Source: Clostridium sp. BJN0001 (lineage in GTDB: Bacteria > Bacillota > Clostridia > Clostridiales > Clostridiaceae). Taken from it: a stretch of DNA of 64,000 nt. The DNA is taken from contig NZ_CP094971.1 in assembly GCF_022869825.1 (NCBI RefSeq), positions 559,501 to 623,500 on the forward strand, given 5' to 3'. The notes under the pieces were generated by a model that made no database searches, was not told where the DNA came from, and saw only the letters and a list, made by a program, of their open reading frames with translations. Numbering within the stretch: position 1 is the stretch's first letter; every line of letters starts with the position of its first letter. Shown here in pieces: positions 43,914 to 52,992 of the stretch. Both the position numbers and the translations under genes were made by a program.

Positions 43914-44603
43914 ATGGGAGATTTAAGTGATCTAAAAGAACTTACTGAAGCAAAAAAGAATGAGGAAATTAATGAATTAAAAGATAAAATCTTAAAAAGA
44001 TTAAGATCAGTAAAAAGAGAAGGAATGGATAACCTTATAGATTATCTTTTAGAAAAGACTGATTATTTTGAAGCACCTGCATCAACAAGATTCCATTCTA
44101 ATTTTCAAGGAGGTCTTGCAGTTCATTCAGACAATTTAGTTGAAATACTTATGGAAAAAAATAAAAAATATAAAATAGGTCTTACAAATGATACTATGTT
44201 TATTACAGGGTATCTTCATGATCTATGCAAATGCAATATGTACCACAGAACAATGAAACTTAAAAAAGATGAGATAACAGGAAAATGGATAGGTTGCGGA
44301 GGTTATGACATAGTTGAAAATGTACCTTTAGGACATGGTGAAAAATCTGTTATATTAATTCAGCAGTTTATAAAGCTTTCTCTTGAAGAATGTCTCATGG
44401 TAAGATGGCATATGGGAGCTTATGTACCAAAAGATGAATACAGAGACTTTAACAAGGCAGTTGAGATGTATAAATCTGTTTTAGCATTCAGTACATCAGA
44501 TGCAGAAGCAGCTCATTTAATGGAAGAAGTTAGAGAACCAGAACTTTATCCTATTGAGGAATACAATAAATTTGTACGAGAAAAAGCTTTAAAAAATAAA
44601 TAA
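43914..44603 (+). CDS. HD-domain hydrolase
   Basis: 229 residues. RFHSNFQGGLAVHSDNL, then GYLHDLCKCN (the His-Asp pair) and a later GHGEKSV and RWHMGAY supply metal ligands of an HD phosphohydrolase. Targets of this clostridial group are unknown, possibly nucleotides. ATG is preceded by AGGAGATATGTAC. Followed 22 bp later by a flavodoxin gene. Confidence 0.85.
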   Translation: MGDLSDLKELTEAKKNEEINELKDKILKRLRSVKREGMDNLIDYLLEKTDYFEAPASTRFHSNFQGGLAVHSDNLVEILMEKNKKYKIGLTNDTMFITGYLHDLCKCNMYHRTMKLKKDEITGKWIGCGGYDIVENVPLGHGEKSVILIQQFIKLSLEECLMVRWHMGAYVPKDEYRDFNKAVEMYKSVLAFSTSDAEAAHLMEEVREPELYPIEEYNKFVREKALKNK

Positions 44604-44627
44604 GTTTAATATTTTAGGGGGCATATG

Positions 44628-45137
44628 ATGAAAACACTTATTGTTTTTGCATCTAAGCATGGGACGACTAAGGATTGTGCAAAAAGGCTTGAAAGAGCAA
44701 TTAATGGAGAGGTTTCATTAATTGATATTAAAAAAGATGAAATATGCAGTATTAATGAGTATGATAATGTAATACTTGGAGGGGCTATATATGGCGGCAT
44801 GGTTTCAAGAAAATTAAAAAAATTTATATCGGATAATAAGGAAATTTTACTTAAGAAAAACTTAGGAATTTATATATGTTGTATGTCAGATAAAGAAAAG
44901 ATTAATTCGCAGTTTGAGCAGAATTTTTCAAAAGATATTTTAGATAAAGCATTTATAAAATCAAGTTTTGGTGGTGAGTTTCATTTTTTAAGAATGAATT
45001 TTTTTGAAAAGTTTATAATAAAGCAGATATATAAAAATGATAAATCACAAAAAATAGATGGCAAAAAAGATATAAAGAAGCTTGATTTACAAGCGATAAA
45101 GAATTTTGCAAAGTGCATTAATGATTTTAGTAAATAG
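44628..45137 (+). CDS. Flavodoxin-domain protein
   Basis: 169 residues. FMN-binding loop FASKHGTTKDCAKRL at the start, LGGAIYGGMVSRKLKKF around the isoalloxazine site. It resembles the flavodoxin/HemG-like (Flavodoxin_5) group. Start ATG 44,628 or the ATG just before it, behind AGGGGGC. Single electron carrier or oxidoreductase; partner unknown. Confidence 0.85.
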   Translation: MKTLIVFASKHGTTKDCAKRLERAINGEVSLIDIKKDEICSINEYDNVILGGAIYGGMVSRKLKKFISDNKEILLKKNLGIYICCMSDKEKINSQFEQNFSKDILDKAFIKSSFGGEFHFLRMNFFEKFIIKQIYKNDKSQKIDGKKDIKKLDLQAIKNFAKCINDFSK

Positions 45138-45167
45138 CAGTTCGAATTTTCGAATTGCTATTTTTTT
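45133..45167 (+). terminator. Terminator of the flavodoxin gene
   Basis: AATAGCAGTTCGAA (45133-45146) and TTCGAATTGCTATT pair with one G-T, followed by a T-run. Confidence 0.8.
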
Positions 45168-45177
45168 ATAAAAAATA

Positions 45178-45221
45178 TTGACAATACTGTTCATACTGTA
45201 TATATTATATATATACAGTAT
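45178..45221 (+). promoter_or_regulatory. Promoter with 29-bp palindromic operator of the GntR-ABC operon
   Basis: TTGACA (45178-45183), 17 bp, TATATT (45201-45206). A perfect palindrome with 13-bp arms, ATACTGTATATAT (45193-45205) and ATATATACAGTAT (45209-45221), covers the -10 and start site. This is where the GntR protein encoded next most likely binds to repress its own operon. Confidence 0.85.
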
Positions 45222-45238
45222 AGGAGGTGATCTTGTAT

Positions 45239-45613
45239 TTGAAAATATTATTATCGAATAAATCAGATGTTCCAATATATGAGCAGATAAAATCTCAGAT
45301 AAAGGAGCAGATTATATCTGAAGATATAAAAGAAGGAGAAAGCCTTCCGTCTATAAGACATCTTGCAAAAGAGCTTTCGATAAGCGTTATAACAACAACT
45401 AGAGCTTATAGGGATTTAGAAAAAGAAGGATTCATTGCAACAGTTAAAGGAAAAGGAAGCTATGTACTTCCAAAAGATATTGAATTTTTAAAAGAACAGT
45501 ATCTAAAAAATATAGAAAACTGCTTTATAGAGGCTATTAAGATTTCAAAATTAGCATCAATAGATGATAAAGAACTTTTAAATATGCTTCAAAACTTAAT
45601 AAGTACAGATTAG
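45239..45613 (+). CDS. GntR-family (YtrA type) regulator
   Basis: 124 residues, TTG start at 45,239 with AGGAGGTGATC upstream. Winged helix with PIYEQIKSQIKEQIISEDIK, LPSIRHLAKELSISVITTTR and GKGSYVLP; short C-terminal helices for dimerisation, as in YtrA. It is the first gene of an ABC-transporter operon and autoregulation is likely. Confidence 0.92.
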   Translation: MKILLSNKSDVPIYEQIKSQIKEQIISEDIKEGESLPSIRHLAKELSISVITTTRAYRDLEKEGFIATVKGKGSYVLPKDIEFLKEQYLKNIENCFIEAIKISKLASIDDKELLNMLQNLISTD

Positions 45614-45624
45614 GAGTGTTTAAG

Positions 45625-46479
45625 ATGAATGCGTTAGATATTAAAAATCTAAATAAGAAATTTAAGAATTTCAGCCTAAAAGATATAGAAATTGAGCTTC
45701 CTAAAGGCTATATTTTAGGATATGTAGGTCAAAATGGATCAGGAAAAACAACTACTATTAAGCTTATTATGAATTTTTTAAAAATGGATTCAGGCATAAT
45801 TAAAGTATTTGGGAAAGAATATAGCGAGAATGAATCTGAATACAAAAATATGATAGGATACATAGCAGATGAGTGTTATTTCCCGGAAAATTTAACTACA
45901 AAAGACATATTAAAAATAAATAAAGGATTTTATAAAGAGTTTGATGAGAAAAAATATAATTCAATGCTTTCTAAATGGAAAATACCTAAAGATAAAAAAA
46001 TAAAGGATTTTTCAAAAGGAATGAAAGTTAAGTTATCTTTTGCCTCTGTTTTTTCAAGAAAGACAAAACTTCTTATATTAGATGAAGCTACAAGTGGTCT
46101 TGATCCTGTAGTAAGAGATGAAATACTTAAAATGATTCAAGATTATATTGAAGATGGAGAAAAAAGCGTAATATTTTCTTCACATATAGAGTCAGATATA
46201 GAAAAGATAGCTGATTATATTTATTTTATAGATGATGGAAAGATAATTTTAAATGGTGTAAAAGATGATATATTAGAAAATCATATGATAATTAAAGGAG
46301 GAAGTTCTGAGATGACTTCCGAAATTAAGGAGAAAGTCATAGGATATGAGATTAATGATGTTTGTTTTAGAGCTCTTATTAAAACTGACGATAAAAAATA
46401 TTTCTCTAATAATTTTTTATATGAGAAACCTAATGTAGAAGATATAGTTGTTTTATATATAAAAGGATTAAATAAGTAA
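45625..46479 (+). CDS. ABC transporter ATP-binding protein
   Basis: 284 residues from ATG 45,625 (AGGAG eight bases before). Walker A GQNGSGKTTTIKL, signature FSKGMKVKLSFA, Walker B LLILDEATSGLDP, switch SSHIESD. Of the BcrA/YtrB group that works with a small membrane subunit. The system may export peptides or antimicrobial compounds, inferred from the YtrA-type regulator. Confidence 0.94.
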   Translation: MNALDIKNLNKKFKNFSLKDIEIELPKGYILGYVGQNGSGKTTTIKLIMNFLKMDSGIIKVFGKEYSENESEYKNMIGYIADECYFPENLTTKDILKINKGFYKEFDEKKYNSMLSKWKIPKDKKIKDFSKGMKVKLSFASVFSRKTKLLILDEATSGLDPVVRDEILKMIQDYIEDGEKSVIFSSHIESDIEKIADYIYFIDDGKIILNGVKDDILENHMIIKGGSSEMTSEIKEKVIGYEINDVCFRALIKTDDKKYFSNNFLYEKPNVEDIVVLYIKGLNK

Positions 46480-46495
46480 AAGGAAAGAAGGTTAG

Positions 46496-47146
46496 ATGAA
46501 TATGAATAGTTTATTATATGCCAAACTTGATTTAGTAACTACATTTAAAAATTCAATAAAATATCTACTTATCATACTTGCGATGGCAATATTCTTTGTT
46601 TCAACTAAAAATATTATGTATGGTATAAATTATATGTCATTTATGGTAATTACACTTGCAGCGCAGCCTTTTACAGCATCTTCAATTTTAAAATGTGAAC
46701 AATATTATTATACTCTTCCAGGCAAAAGAAATGAAATGGTACAAGGAAGATATATATATATGATTGCTTTGTGGATTGTTTCGTTTATTATAGAAAGTAT
46801 TTTAAATATAATACTTATTACTATGGGTGTAATGCAAGGAAAAGATTTTTATATACTAATAATATTAAGTTTATTAAGTATTTTAGCTGTTGCTATTCAA
46901 TATCCAATATATTATAAAATGGGTTTTGAAAAAGGAAACTTTTTAGCAAGATTTATATATATACTACCTGCAATATTTATATTTATTATTCCTATTAGTA
47001 TTTCAGGAAAAAATAGTTTTAAAATATTTGAAATTACAATGGGCAATATCCAAATGACAGCAATTTTTATAATGCTTTTTAGCATACTATCTTTATATAT
47101 TTCATATATTATTTCATGTAAAGTGTGTGGAAACAAAGAGATATAA
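46496..47146 (+). CDS. ABC transporter permease (ABC-2 type)
   Basis: 216 residues with about six membrane helices (for instance YLLIILAMAIFFVS, IALWIVSFIIESILNIILI, IFIMLFSILSLYISYII). Between helices it has the YYYTLPGKRNEMVQGRYIY loop that is common in YtrC-like permeases. It follows the ATPase by 16 bp. Confidence 0.88.
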   Translation: MNMNSLLYAKLDLVTTFKNSIKYLLIILAMAIFFVSTKNIMYGINYMSFMVITLAAQPFTASSILKCEQYYYTLPGKRNEMVQGRYIYMIALWIVSFIIESILNIILITMGVMQGKDFYILIILSLLSILAVAIQYPIYYKMGFEKGNFLARFIYILPAIFIFIIPISISGKNSFKIFEITMGNIQMTAIFIMLFSILSLYISYIISCKVCGNKEI

Positions 47147-47200
47147 TGGTATATTAAGCAAAAATTAAGATTACTTTCATATTACTATGTGTTAAAATAT

Positions 47201-47232
47201 AACTAATAAAACGTTTTAACGTTTTATTAGTT
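47201..47232. promoter_or_regulatory. 13-bp inverted repeat between ABC operon and lipoprotein gene
   Basis: AACTAATAAAACG (47201-47213) and CGTTTTATTAGTT (47220-47232) with loop TTTTAA. No clear T-run follows. Could be the operon's terminator or an operator for the next gene. Confidence 0.55.
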
Positions 47233-47270
47233 AAAAATTAAAATAAATTTTTTTGAGAGGGGATTTTATA

Positions 47271-48242
47271 ATGAATTTAAAAAAGAAAATTGTAGCACTT
47301 GTTGCTGGAGCAGTATCGGTGTTTACATTAGCAGGATGTAGTGAAACTACTTTAAATTATGTTAGTGAAGTAAATAAGATATCAAACTTTGAAAGCTATG
47401 AATCTGAAGGAACTGGAAAGATCTCAGTTGAAGCTCAAGGACAAAATTTAAATATAAATGTGAAAGCAAATGGATATACTTCAAATGATGGAAATTCATA
47501 TGCAAAAATAAAGTTTGAAGATCCAACAGGATTAATAAATATTCCAGAAATAGAAGCATATATGTCTGATGGAACATTCTATATTAATAAAAGCTATTTC
47601 ACAGGAATTTATAGTATGAATGGACAAGCTGTTCCTGATTCCTTAAAGAATTTAGATGCACAGTATATAGGAATCGATTCAGGAGTTAGTGCTGAAATGA
47701 TTAAATCTATGCAGTTAGATCCTGATGCATTAGCTGAAATGATGCAGACTGTATTTGGAAAAGATAGCAAATTTGATTTACCATTTGTTCAAAATGGAAG
47801 AGAATTTAATTTAGATATGAATTCAGATGAGATGGTTGACTTTATAGTACAAGCTATAAGCGATGGAACTTCTAATCTTGACAGCATTAATGAAAAATTT
47901 GGATTAAATTTAAAAGATGAAGATATAGCAAATGCAAAAGAAGCTATAACATCTGATGGTTATCTTGCAGGTATTAGTAAGGTAAAAGAGATGATAAAGG
48001 GTTCTTCATTAAAAGTAAAAGATACATTTACAGATGATTCTTATACTGAAGATTTAGCTCTTACTTTAAATGTTAAAGATATTGCAAAAGTAACTGTAGA
48101 TACTACTTCAAAATGCACAAAATGTGCAAAGAGACACTTTGAATTACCTAAGTCAGTTGTAAAGATGACTCAAGAAGAATTTTCAAAGTTAATGAATGAA
48201 AATGTAGAACAGACTGAAGCAATGGCTAAAATAGCAGCATAG
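47271..48242 (+). CDS. Putative lipoprotein
   Basis: 323 residues from ATG 47,271 behind GAGAGGGGAT. Lipoprotein signal KKKIVALVAGAVSVFTLAGC with the lipobox Cys23, then a beta-rich solute- or LolA-like fold (SYESEGTGKISVEAQGQNLN...). A CTKCAKRH motif lies near the end. It should be anchored outside the membrane. No exact family recognised. Confidence 0.8.
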   Translation: MNLKKKIVALVAGAVSVFTLAGCSETTLNYVSEVNKISNFESYESEGTGKISVEAQGQNLNINVKANGYTSNDGNSYAKIKFEDPTGLINIPEIEAYMSDGTFYINKSYFTGIYSMNGQAVPDSLKNLDAQYIGIDSGVSAEMIKSMQLDPDALAEMMQTVFGKDSKFDLPFVQNGREFNLDMNSDEMVDFIVQAISDGTSNLDSINEKFGLNLKDEDIANAKEAITSDGYLAGISKVKEMIKGSSLKVKDTFTDDSYTEDLALTLNVKDIAKVTVDTTSKCTKCAKRHFELPKSVVKMTQEEFSKLMNENVEQTEAMAKIAA

Positions 48243-48245
48243 AAA

Positions 48246-48430
48246 ATTAAATGACAAAGAACAAATGACAAATGACAAAGAAGGATGTTTCTGCTCAAAA
48301 TCGCAGAAACGTTGAATTTATGAGCTTTCGCTTCAGGCGAAAGCTTATTTTTTGCGTAAAAACGCAAAAAACCACCACATTTGTCCTTTGTCCTTTAAAA
48401 ATTTGTCCTTTAGTATGTCATTTGTAATGG
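48246..48430. repeat. Multi-hairpin dispersed repeat, copy 2 (inverted)
   Basis: Same building plan as 39,789-40,035 in opposite orientation: heptamer arrays at both ends, and hairpins GTTTCTGC/GCAGAAAC (48287-48310), AGCTTTCGC/GCGAAAGCT (48323-48345) and TTTTGCGT/ACGCAAAA (48350-48369). The fourth hairpin is missing. It lies three bases after the lipoprotein stop. Confidence 0.8.
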
Positions 48431-48540
48431 GTATGGTGCAGAAACAAATTAATAATGAACATATTGTTATGAACTATGAAAGATGTTAATATAATTTTGT
48501 TCAAAAAATGAACCTAAAATGTATTATATGAGGTGATTTT

Positions 48541-49311
48541 ATGAGTATTAGTACAGCTGTAATTTTAGCTGCGGGAATGGGAACAAGGCTTAGCAGTGTC
48601 ACAAAAGATAAGATTCCTAAAGGCTTTTTAGAGATAAACGGACAGACTCTTATTGAAAGGTCAATAAATAAATTAAGAAGTGTTGGTATACGCAAAATAT
48701 ATATAGTTACAGGTCATTTAAATACGTATTATGATAAGCTTTGTGAAAAATATAAGTTCATAAAAACAAGACATAATAGGTTTTATAGAAAAACAGGAAG
48801 CATGGCTTCATTAGCTGTATTAGAAGATGAAATTTCAGAAGATTTTATTTTACTTGAAAGTGATATTATCTATGAAGTTTATGCTCTTATAGAAACTATT
48901 AATTATAAAGAAGATGACTGCGTACTTTTAAGTGGCAGGACAAATTCTGGTGATGAATGTTATGTTCAGGTAAAAGAGAACAATCTATATAAAATTTCTA
49001 AAAATATAGAAGATATTGATGAAGTTTATGGAGAACTTGTTGGAATATCAAAAATATCTATTGGTCTTTTTAAAGAAATAATAAGGCAGTATAAGAGATT
49101 TAAAGCTGATTTATTTTTAGAAAATTATAAAGATAAATATGATTATGAAAATGCAATTTTTGATTCTGCTAAGGAAAGAAAAATAGGGTATTTAAAACTA
49201 AATAATCTTATATGGGGAGAAATAGATGATGAAAGTCATCTTAATAGAATAAAAAATATTATAATACCTAAGCTTGAGAATAAAAATATTAAGGAGGAAA
49301 TTACAAAATGA
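48541..49311 (+). CDS. Nucleotidyltransferase (PntC/LicC-like), phosphonate activation
   Basis: 256 residues. Sugar-nucleotidyltransferase fold opening AVILAAGMGTRLSSVTKDKI PKGF, then IYIVTGHL and LLESDIIY with metal ligands. First gene of an operon with PEP mutase, phosphonopyruvate decarboxylase and AEP transaminase. It therefore most likely makes CMP-2-aminoethylphosphonate from CTP and the operon's product. Four-base overlap with the next gene. ATG follows GAGGTGAT. Confidence 0.8.
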   Translation: MSISTAVILAAGMGTRLSSVTKDKIPKGFLEINGQTLIERSINKLRSVGIRKIYIVTGHLNTYYDKLCEKYKFIKTRHNRFYRKTGSMASLAVLEDEISEDFILLESDIIYEVYALIETINYKEDDCVLLSGRTNSGDECYVQVKENNLYKISKNIEDIDEVYGELVGISKISIGLFKEIIRQYKRFKADLFLENYKDKYDYENAIFDSAKERKIGYLKLNNLIWGEIDDESHLNRIKNIIIPKLENKNIKEEITK

Positions 49312-50597
49312 AGAAAATAGTGTATGTTGCTATGAGTGCAGATATAATTCATCAAGGACATCTTAATGTGCTTAAAAACGCTGGAAAATATGGAGATATA
49401 ATAGTTGGACTTCATACTGATGATGTTATACGTGGATATTGGAGAAATCCTATAATGAAATACGATGAAAGAAAAGAAGTAATTGAAAATATAAAAGGTG
49501 TTATTAAAGTTATTCCTCAGGATTCTCTTGATCAGACAGAAAATCTACTTAAAATAAAACCACAGTATGTATTTCATGGAGATGACTGGGTTAATGGACC
49601 TCAAGAAGAATATAGAAAAAAAGTAATTGATGTATTAAAGACATTTGGAGGAAAACTCATTGAAGTTCCTTATACAAAAGGAGTATCTATTTCAAAGCTT
49701 GATGATGAACTTAAAAAGATAGGTATAACTCCTCAGAAAAGATTAAAAAGCTTAAAAGAAATGATTTTCTCAAAGAAAATAGTAAGAATACTTGAAGCAC
49801 ATAATGGTCTTACAGGACTTATTGCACAGAAAACTAAAATAGAAAAAGACGGCAAGATAAAAGAGTTTGATGGTATGTGGATAAGTTCTTTATGTGATTC
49901 TACAGCAAAAGGAAAGCCTGATATTGAAGTAGTTGATTTAACGTCAAGACTTAATACTATAAATGATATATTAGAAGTTACAACAAAACCTATAATAGTT
50001 GATGGCGATACAGGTGGGCTTATAGAGCATTTTGTCTATACAGTAAAGACACTTGAAAGACTTGGAGTTTCAGCAATTATTATTGAAGATAAGGTTGGAC
50101 TTAAAAAGAATTCTTTATTTGGAACAGACGTAAAGCAAACTCAAGATACTAAAAAGCATTTTGCGCAGAAGATAAAAGCAGGAAGAGAGGCAAGAGTAAC
50201 GCGTGATTTTATGATAATTGCAAGAATAGAAAGTCTTATTGCTAAAAAAGGAATAGATGATGCAATATCTCGTGCAAAAGAGTATATAGATGCAGGGGCA
50301 GATGGTATTATGATTCATAGTAAAGAGCAGGATGGAAAAGAGATTGCAGCTTTTTGCAAAGAATATAATAAATTTAAAAATAAAGTTCCTTTAGTTTTAG
50401 TTCCTACATCATATAATTTTATGACTGAAAAAGAGCTTGAAGATTTAGGAGCAAATGTTGTAATTTATGCAAACCATCTTATAAGAAGTGCTTATCCTGC
50501 CATGGCTGAAACTGCAAAAAGTATTTTAGAAAATGGACGATCTAAAGAAGCATCAGAAAAGTGTATGCCTATAAAAGAAATTCTCACACTTATTTAA
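49308..50597 (+). CDS. aepX: Phosphoenolpyruvate mutase with N-terminal cytidylyltransferase-like domain
   Basis: 429 residues. Residues 1-130 form a cytidylyltransferase-like domain (ADIIHQGHLNVLKNAGKYGD, GDDWVNGPQ). From about 150 the PEP mutase barrel follows: AHNGLTGLIAQ, DGDTGG, EDKVGLKKNSLFG (the EDKxxxKxNS signature that distinguishes mutases from isocitrate-lyase relatives) and RIESLIAKKG. It converts PEP to phosphonopyruvate, the first step of C-P bond synthesis. ATG with AAGGAGG upstream, overlapping the previous stop. Confidence 0.95.
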   Translation: MKKIVYVAMSADIIHQGHLNVLKNAGKYGDIIVGLHTDDVIRGYWRNPIMKYDERKEVIENIKGVIKVIPQDSLDQTENLLKIKPQYVFHGDDWVNGPQEEYRKKVIDVLKTFGGKLIEVPYTKGVSISKLDDELKKIGITPQKRLKSLKEMIFSKKIVRILEAHNGLTGLIAQKTKIEKDGKIKEFDGMWISSLCDSTAKGKPDIEVVDLTSRLNTINDILEVTTKPIIVDGDTGGLIEHFVYTVKTLERLGVSAIIIEDKVGLKKNSLFGTDVKQTQDTKKHFAQKIKAGREARVTRDFMIIARIESLIAKKGIDDAISRAKEYIDAGADGIMIHSKEQDGKEIAAFCKEYNKFKNKVPLVLVPTSYNFMTEKELEDLGANVVIYANHLIRSAYPAMAETAKSILENGRSKEASEKCMPIKEILTLI

Positions 50598-50624
50598 AAA
50601 AGTATGTAGAAAGTAGATGATAAG

Positions 50625-51758
50625 ATGATTGATGTTAAAAGATTTTATGAAAAAATAAAAAATATACAGTCAGACTTTTTTTGTGGAGTTCCAGATTCAC
50701 TTTTAAAATCATTATGTGCATATTTAAAAGATGTTTCAAAAAAAGATAAGTTCATTATTACAGCAAATGAGGGAAATGCTATTGCAATGGCAGCTGGATA
50801 TTATCTTTCAACTGGTAAAATTGCAACTGTGTTTATGCAAAATTCTGGAATAGGAAACAGTATAAATCCTCTCTGTTCTCTTACTGATGAAATGGTTTAT
50901 AACATACCTCTTCTTTTAATAATAGGACTTAGAGGAGAAAAAGGTGTAAAAGATGAGCCGCAGCATAAAAAACAAGGGCTTATTACAACTGATTTACTAG
51001 ATATTCTTAATATAAAATATGCTGTGCTTTCTAAAGATACTACTTGTAGTGAGGCAGAATGTAAAATTGAGTCAGCATATAAATATATGACAGAAACAAA
51101 TAGGGCATTTGCTCTTGTTATAAAAAAAGGAACATTTAATGAGTATAAGCTTAAAAATAATAAAGCATACGATTTTGAAATGAAAAGAGAAGAGGCAATA
51201 GAGATACTTTTAAATAACATAAAAAATGATTCTGTAATAGTTTCTACAACAGGAATGGCGTCAAGAGAACTCTTTGAACTTAGAGAAAAAAGAAATGAAG
51301 GACATATGAGAGATTTTCTTACAGTAGGTTCAATGGGACACGCATCATCAATAGCACTTTCAGTAGCACTTAATAAGAAAGATAAAGATGTGTATGTAAT
51401 TGATGGAGATGGTGCATTTATAATGCATATGGGAAGTGCAAGCATTATAGGAAATAGCGGTGCAACAAATTTAAAGCATATACTTATAAATAATGGGGCA
51501 CATGATTCTGTAGGGGGACAGGAAACAGAAGGGTTTAATATAGATATTCCTTCTATATGTAAATCGTGTGGATATAAATATGTATTTTCGTGTAAAGATA
51601 AAGAAAGCCTTAAAAAAACGATAGAAAAGGCAAATAATCTTGAAGGACCAATTTTAATTGAAGTTAAAGTAAAAAAAGGTGCGAGATATGATCTTAAAAG
51701 ACCTACAACATCACCTATTCAAAATAAAGATTCATTTATGAAATTTTTATCTATGTGA
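50625..51758 (+). CDS. aepY: Phosphonopyruvate decarboxylase
   Basis: 377 residues, thiamine-diphosphate enzyme: FFCGVPDSLLKSLCAYLKD, the cofactor-activating ANEGNAIAMAAGYYLSTGKI, and the ThDP/Mg site VIDGDGAFIMHMGS...NNGAHDSVGGQ. It decarboxylates phosphonopyruvate to phosphonoacetaldehyde and so pulls the unfavourable mutase reaction forward. 27 bp after aepX. Confidence 0.95.
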   Translation: MIDVKRFYEKIKNIQSDFFCGVPDSLLKSLCAYLKDVSKKDKFIITANEGNAIAMAAGYYLSTGKIATVFMQNSGIGNSINPLCSLTDEMVYNIPLLLIIGLRGEKGVKDEPQHKKQGLITTDLLDILNIKYAVLSKDTTCSEAECKIESAYKYMTETNRAFALVIKKGTFNEYKLKNNKAYDFEMKREEAIEILLNNIKNDSVIVSTTGMASRELFELREKRNEGHMRDFLTVGSMGHASSIALSVALNKKDKDVYVIDGDGAFIMHMGSASIIGNSGATNLKHILINNGAHDSVGGQETEGFNIDIPSICKSCGYKYVFSCKDKESLKKTIEKANNLEGPILIEVKVKKGARYDLKRPTTSPIQNKDSFMKFLSM

Positions 51759-51770
51759 AAGGAGAAAAAA

Positions 51771-52871
51771 ATGAAGAGAAATATTCTTTTAAATCCAGGA
51801 CCTGCAACAACAACTGATACTGTAAAAAATGCACAGGTTGTTCCTGATATTTGCCCAAGAGAGAATGAATTTGGAAAAGTTATGGAATATATATCAAAAG
51901 GAATTACCGATTTTGTAGGAAATAATGATGAGTATATAACTATACTTTTTGGCGGCTCTGGAACTGCGGCAGTTGAATCTATGATAAGTTCTATTGCAGA
52001 TGAAAATTCTAAAATGCTGATAGTTGATAATGGAGCATATGGAAAGAGAATGTGCGATATGGCACAGATTTATAATATAGATTTTGTAAGATTTAAATCG
52101 GATATGACAAAAAAAATAGATTTAAAAAAGCTTGAAAATACTATTATAGAAAATAATGGACAGATAACAAAACTTGCAATAGTTCATCATGAAACTACTA
52201 CAGGAATTTTAAATGATATAGAAAGTGTTGGAGAAATATGCAATAAATATAATATAGATATGATAGTTGATGCTATGAGTTCATTTGCAGGAATCCCTAT
52301 AGATATGAAAAAAATGAATATTAAATTTTTAGCATCAAGTTCTAATAAATGTATTCAATCTATGGCAGGAGTAAGCTTTGTTGTAGCACAAAAAGAAGCA
52401 CTTAACAAAATTAAAAATATAAGACAGAGAAATCTTTATTTAAATTTATATAAACAGTATGAATTTTTTAAAGAAAATTATCAGATGCGATTTACTCCGC
52501 CTGTTCAGGTTTTATATGCTTTAAAACAGGCTGTTAAAGAAGCAAAGGATGAAACTATTGAAAAAAGACATGAAAGATACGTATCACTTTGCAAAATATT
52601 ATGGAAAGGCTTAAAAGATTTAAATTTAAAAAAACTTATAGCAGAAGAAGATTCATCAATGCTTTTAACAACTATAATAGAGCCGAAAATAAAAGGATAT
52701 TCGTTTGAAAAAATGCATGATTATATGATTTCTAGGGGATATACAATATATCCTGGTAAAATTGCAGCTGAAAACACATTTAGAGTTGCTAATATAGGTC
52801 AGATATATGAAGAGGATATGCAAAAATTTGTAGAACTTTTAAAAGAATATATGAGAAGTATAGGCGCTTAA
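51771..52871 (+). CDS. phnW: 2-Aminoethylphosphonate--pyruvate transaminase
   Basis: 366 residues, class V aminotransferase: LLNPGPATTTDTVKNAQVVP DICPRE at the start, FGGSGTAAVESMIS, VDAMSSFAGIPIDM, and the PLP lysine in SSNKCIQSMAG. In this operon it works in the synthetic direction, forming 2-aminoethylphosphonate from phosphonoacetaldehyde. ATG follows AAAGGAG, 12 bp after the decarboxylase. Confidence 0.95.
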   Translation: MKRNILLNPGPATTTDTVKNAQVVPDICPRENEFGKVMEYISKGITDFVGNNDEYITILFGGSGTAAVESMISSIADENSKMLIVDNGAYGKRMCDMAQIYNIDFVRFKSDMTKKIDLKKLENTIIENNGQITKLAIVHHETTTGILNDIESVGEICNKYNIDMIVDAMSSFAGIPIDMKKMNIKFLASSSNKCIQSMAGVSFVVAQKEALNKIKNIRQRNLYLNLYKQYEFFKENYQMRFTPPVQVLYALKQAVKEAKDETIEKRHERYVSLCKILWKGLKDLNLKKLIAEEDSSMLLTTIIEPKIKGYSFEKMHDYMISRGYTIYPGKIAAENTFRVANIGQIYEEDMQKFVELLKEYMRSIGA

Positions 52872-52872
52872 A

Positions 52873-52903
52873 AGAGTAAAAGTCTAGCTCCTTTTTACTA
52901 TTT
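52873..52903 (+). terminator. Terminator of the phosphonate operon
   Basis: AGTAAAAG and CTTTTTACT pair across TCTAGCTC, two bases after the last stop region; short T-run inside the stem. Confidence 0.65.
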
Positions 52904-52992
52904 GTGATAAAGATACATAAAAATTTTTTTAAATAATGTATGATTGGTTCAAAAGCAAGTAGTAAAAAATATTATTTTAAGGGGTTTGGAGC

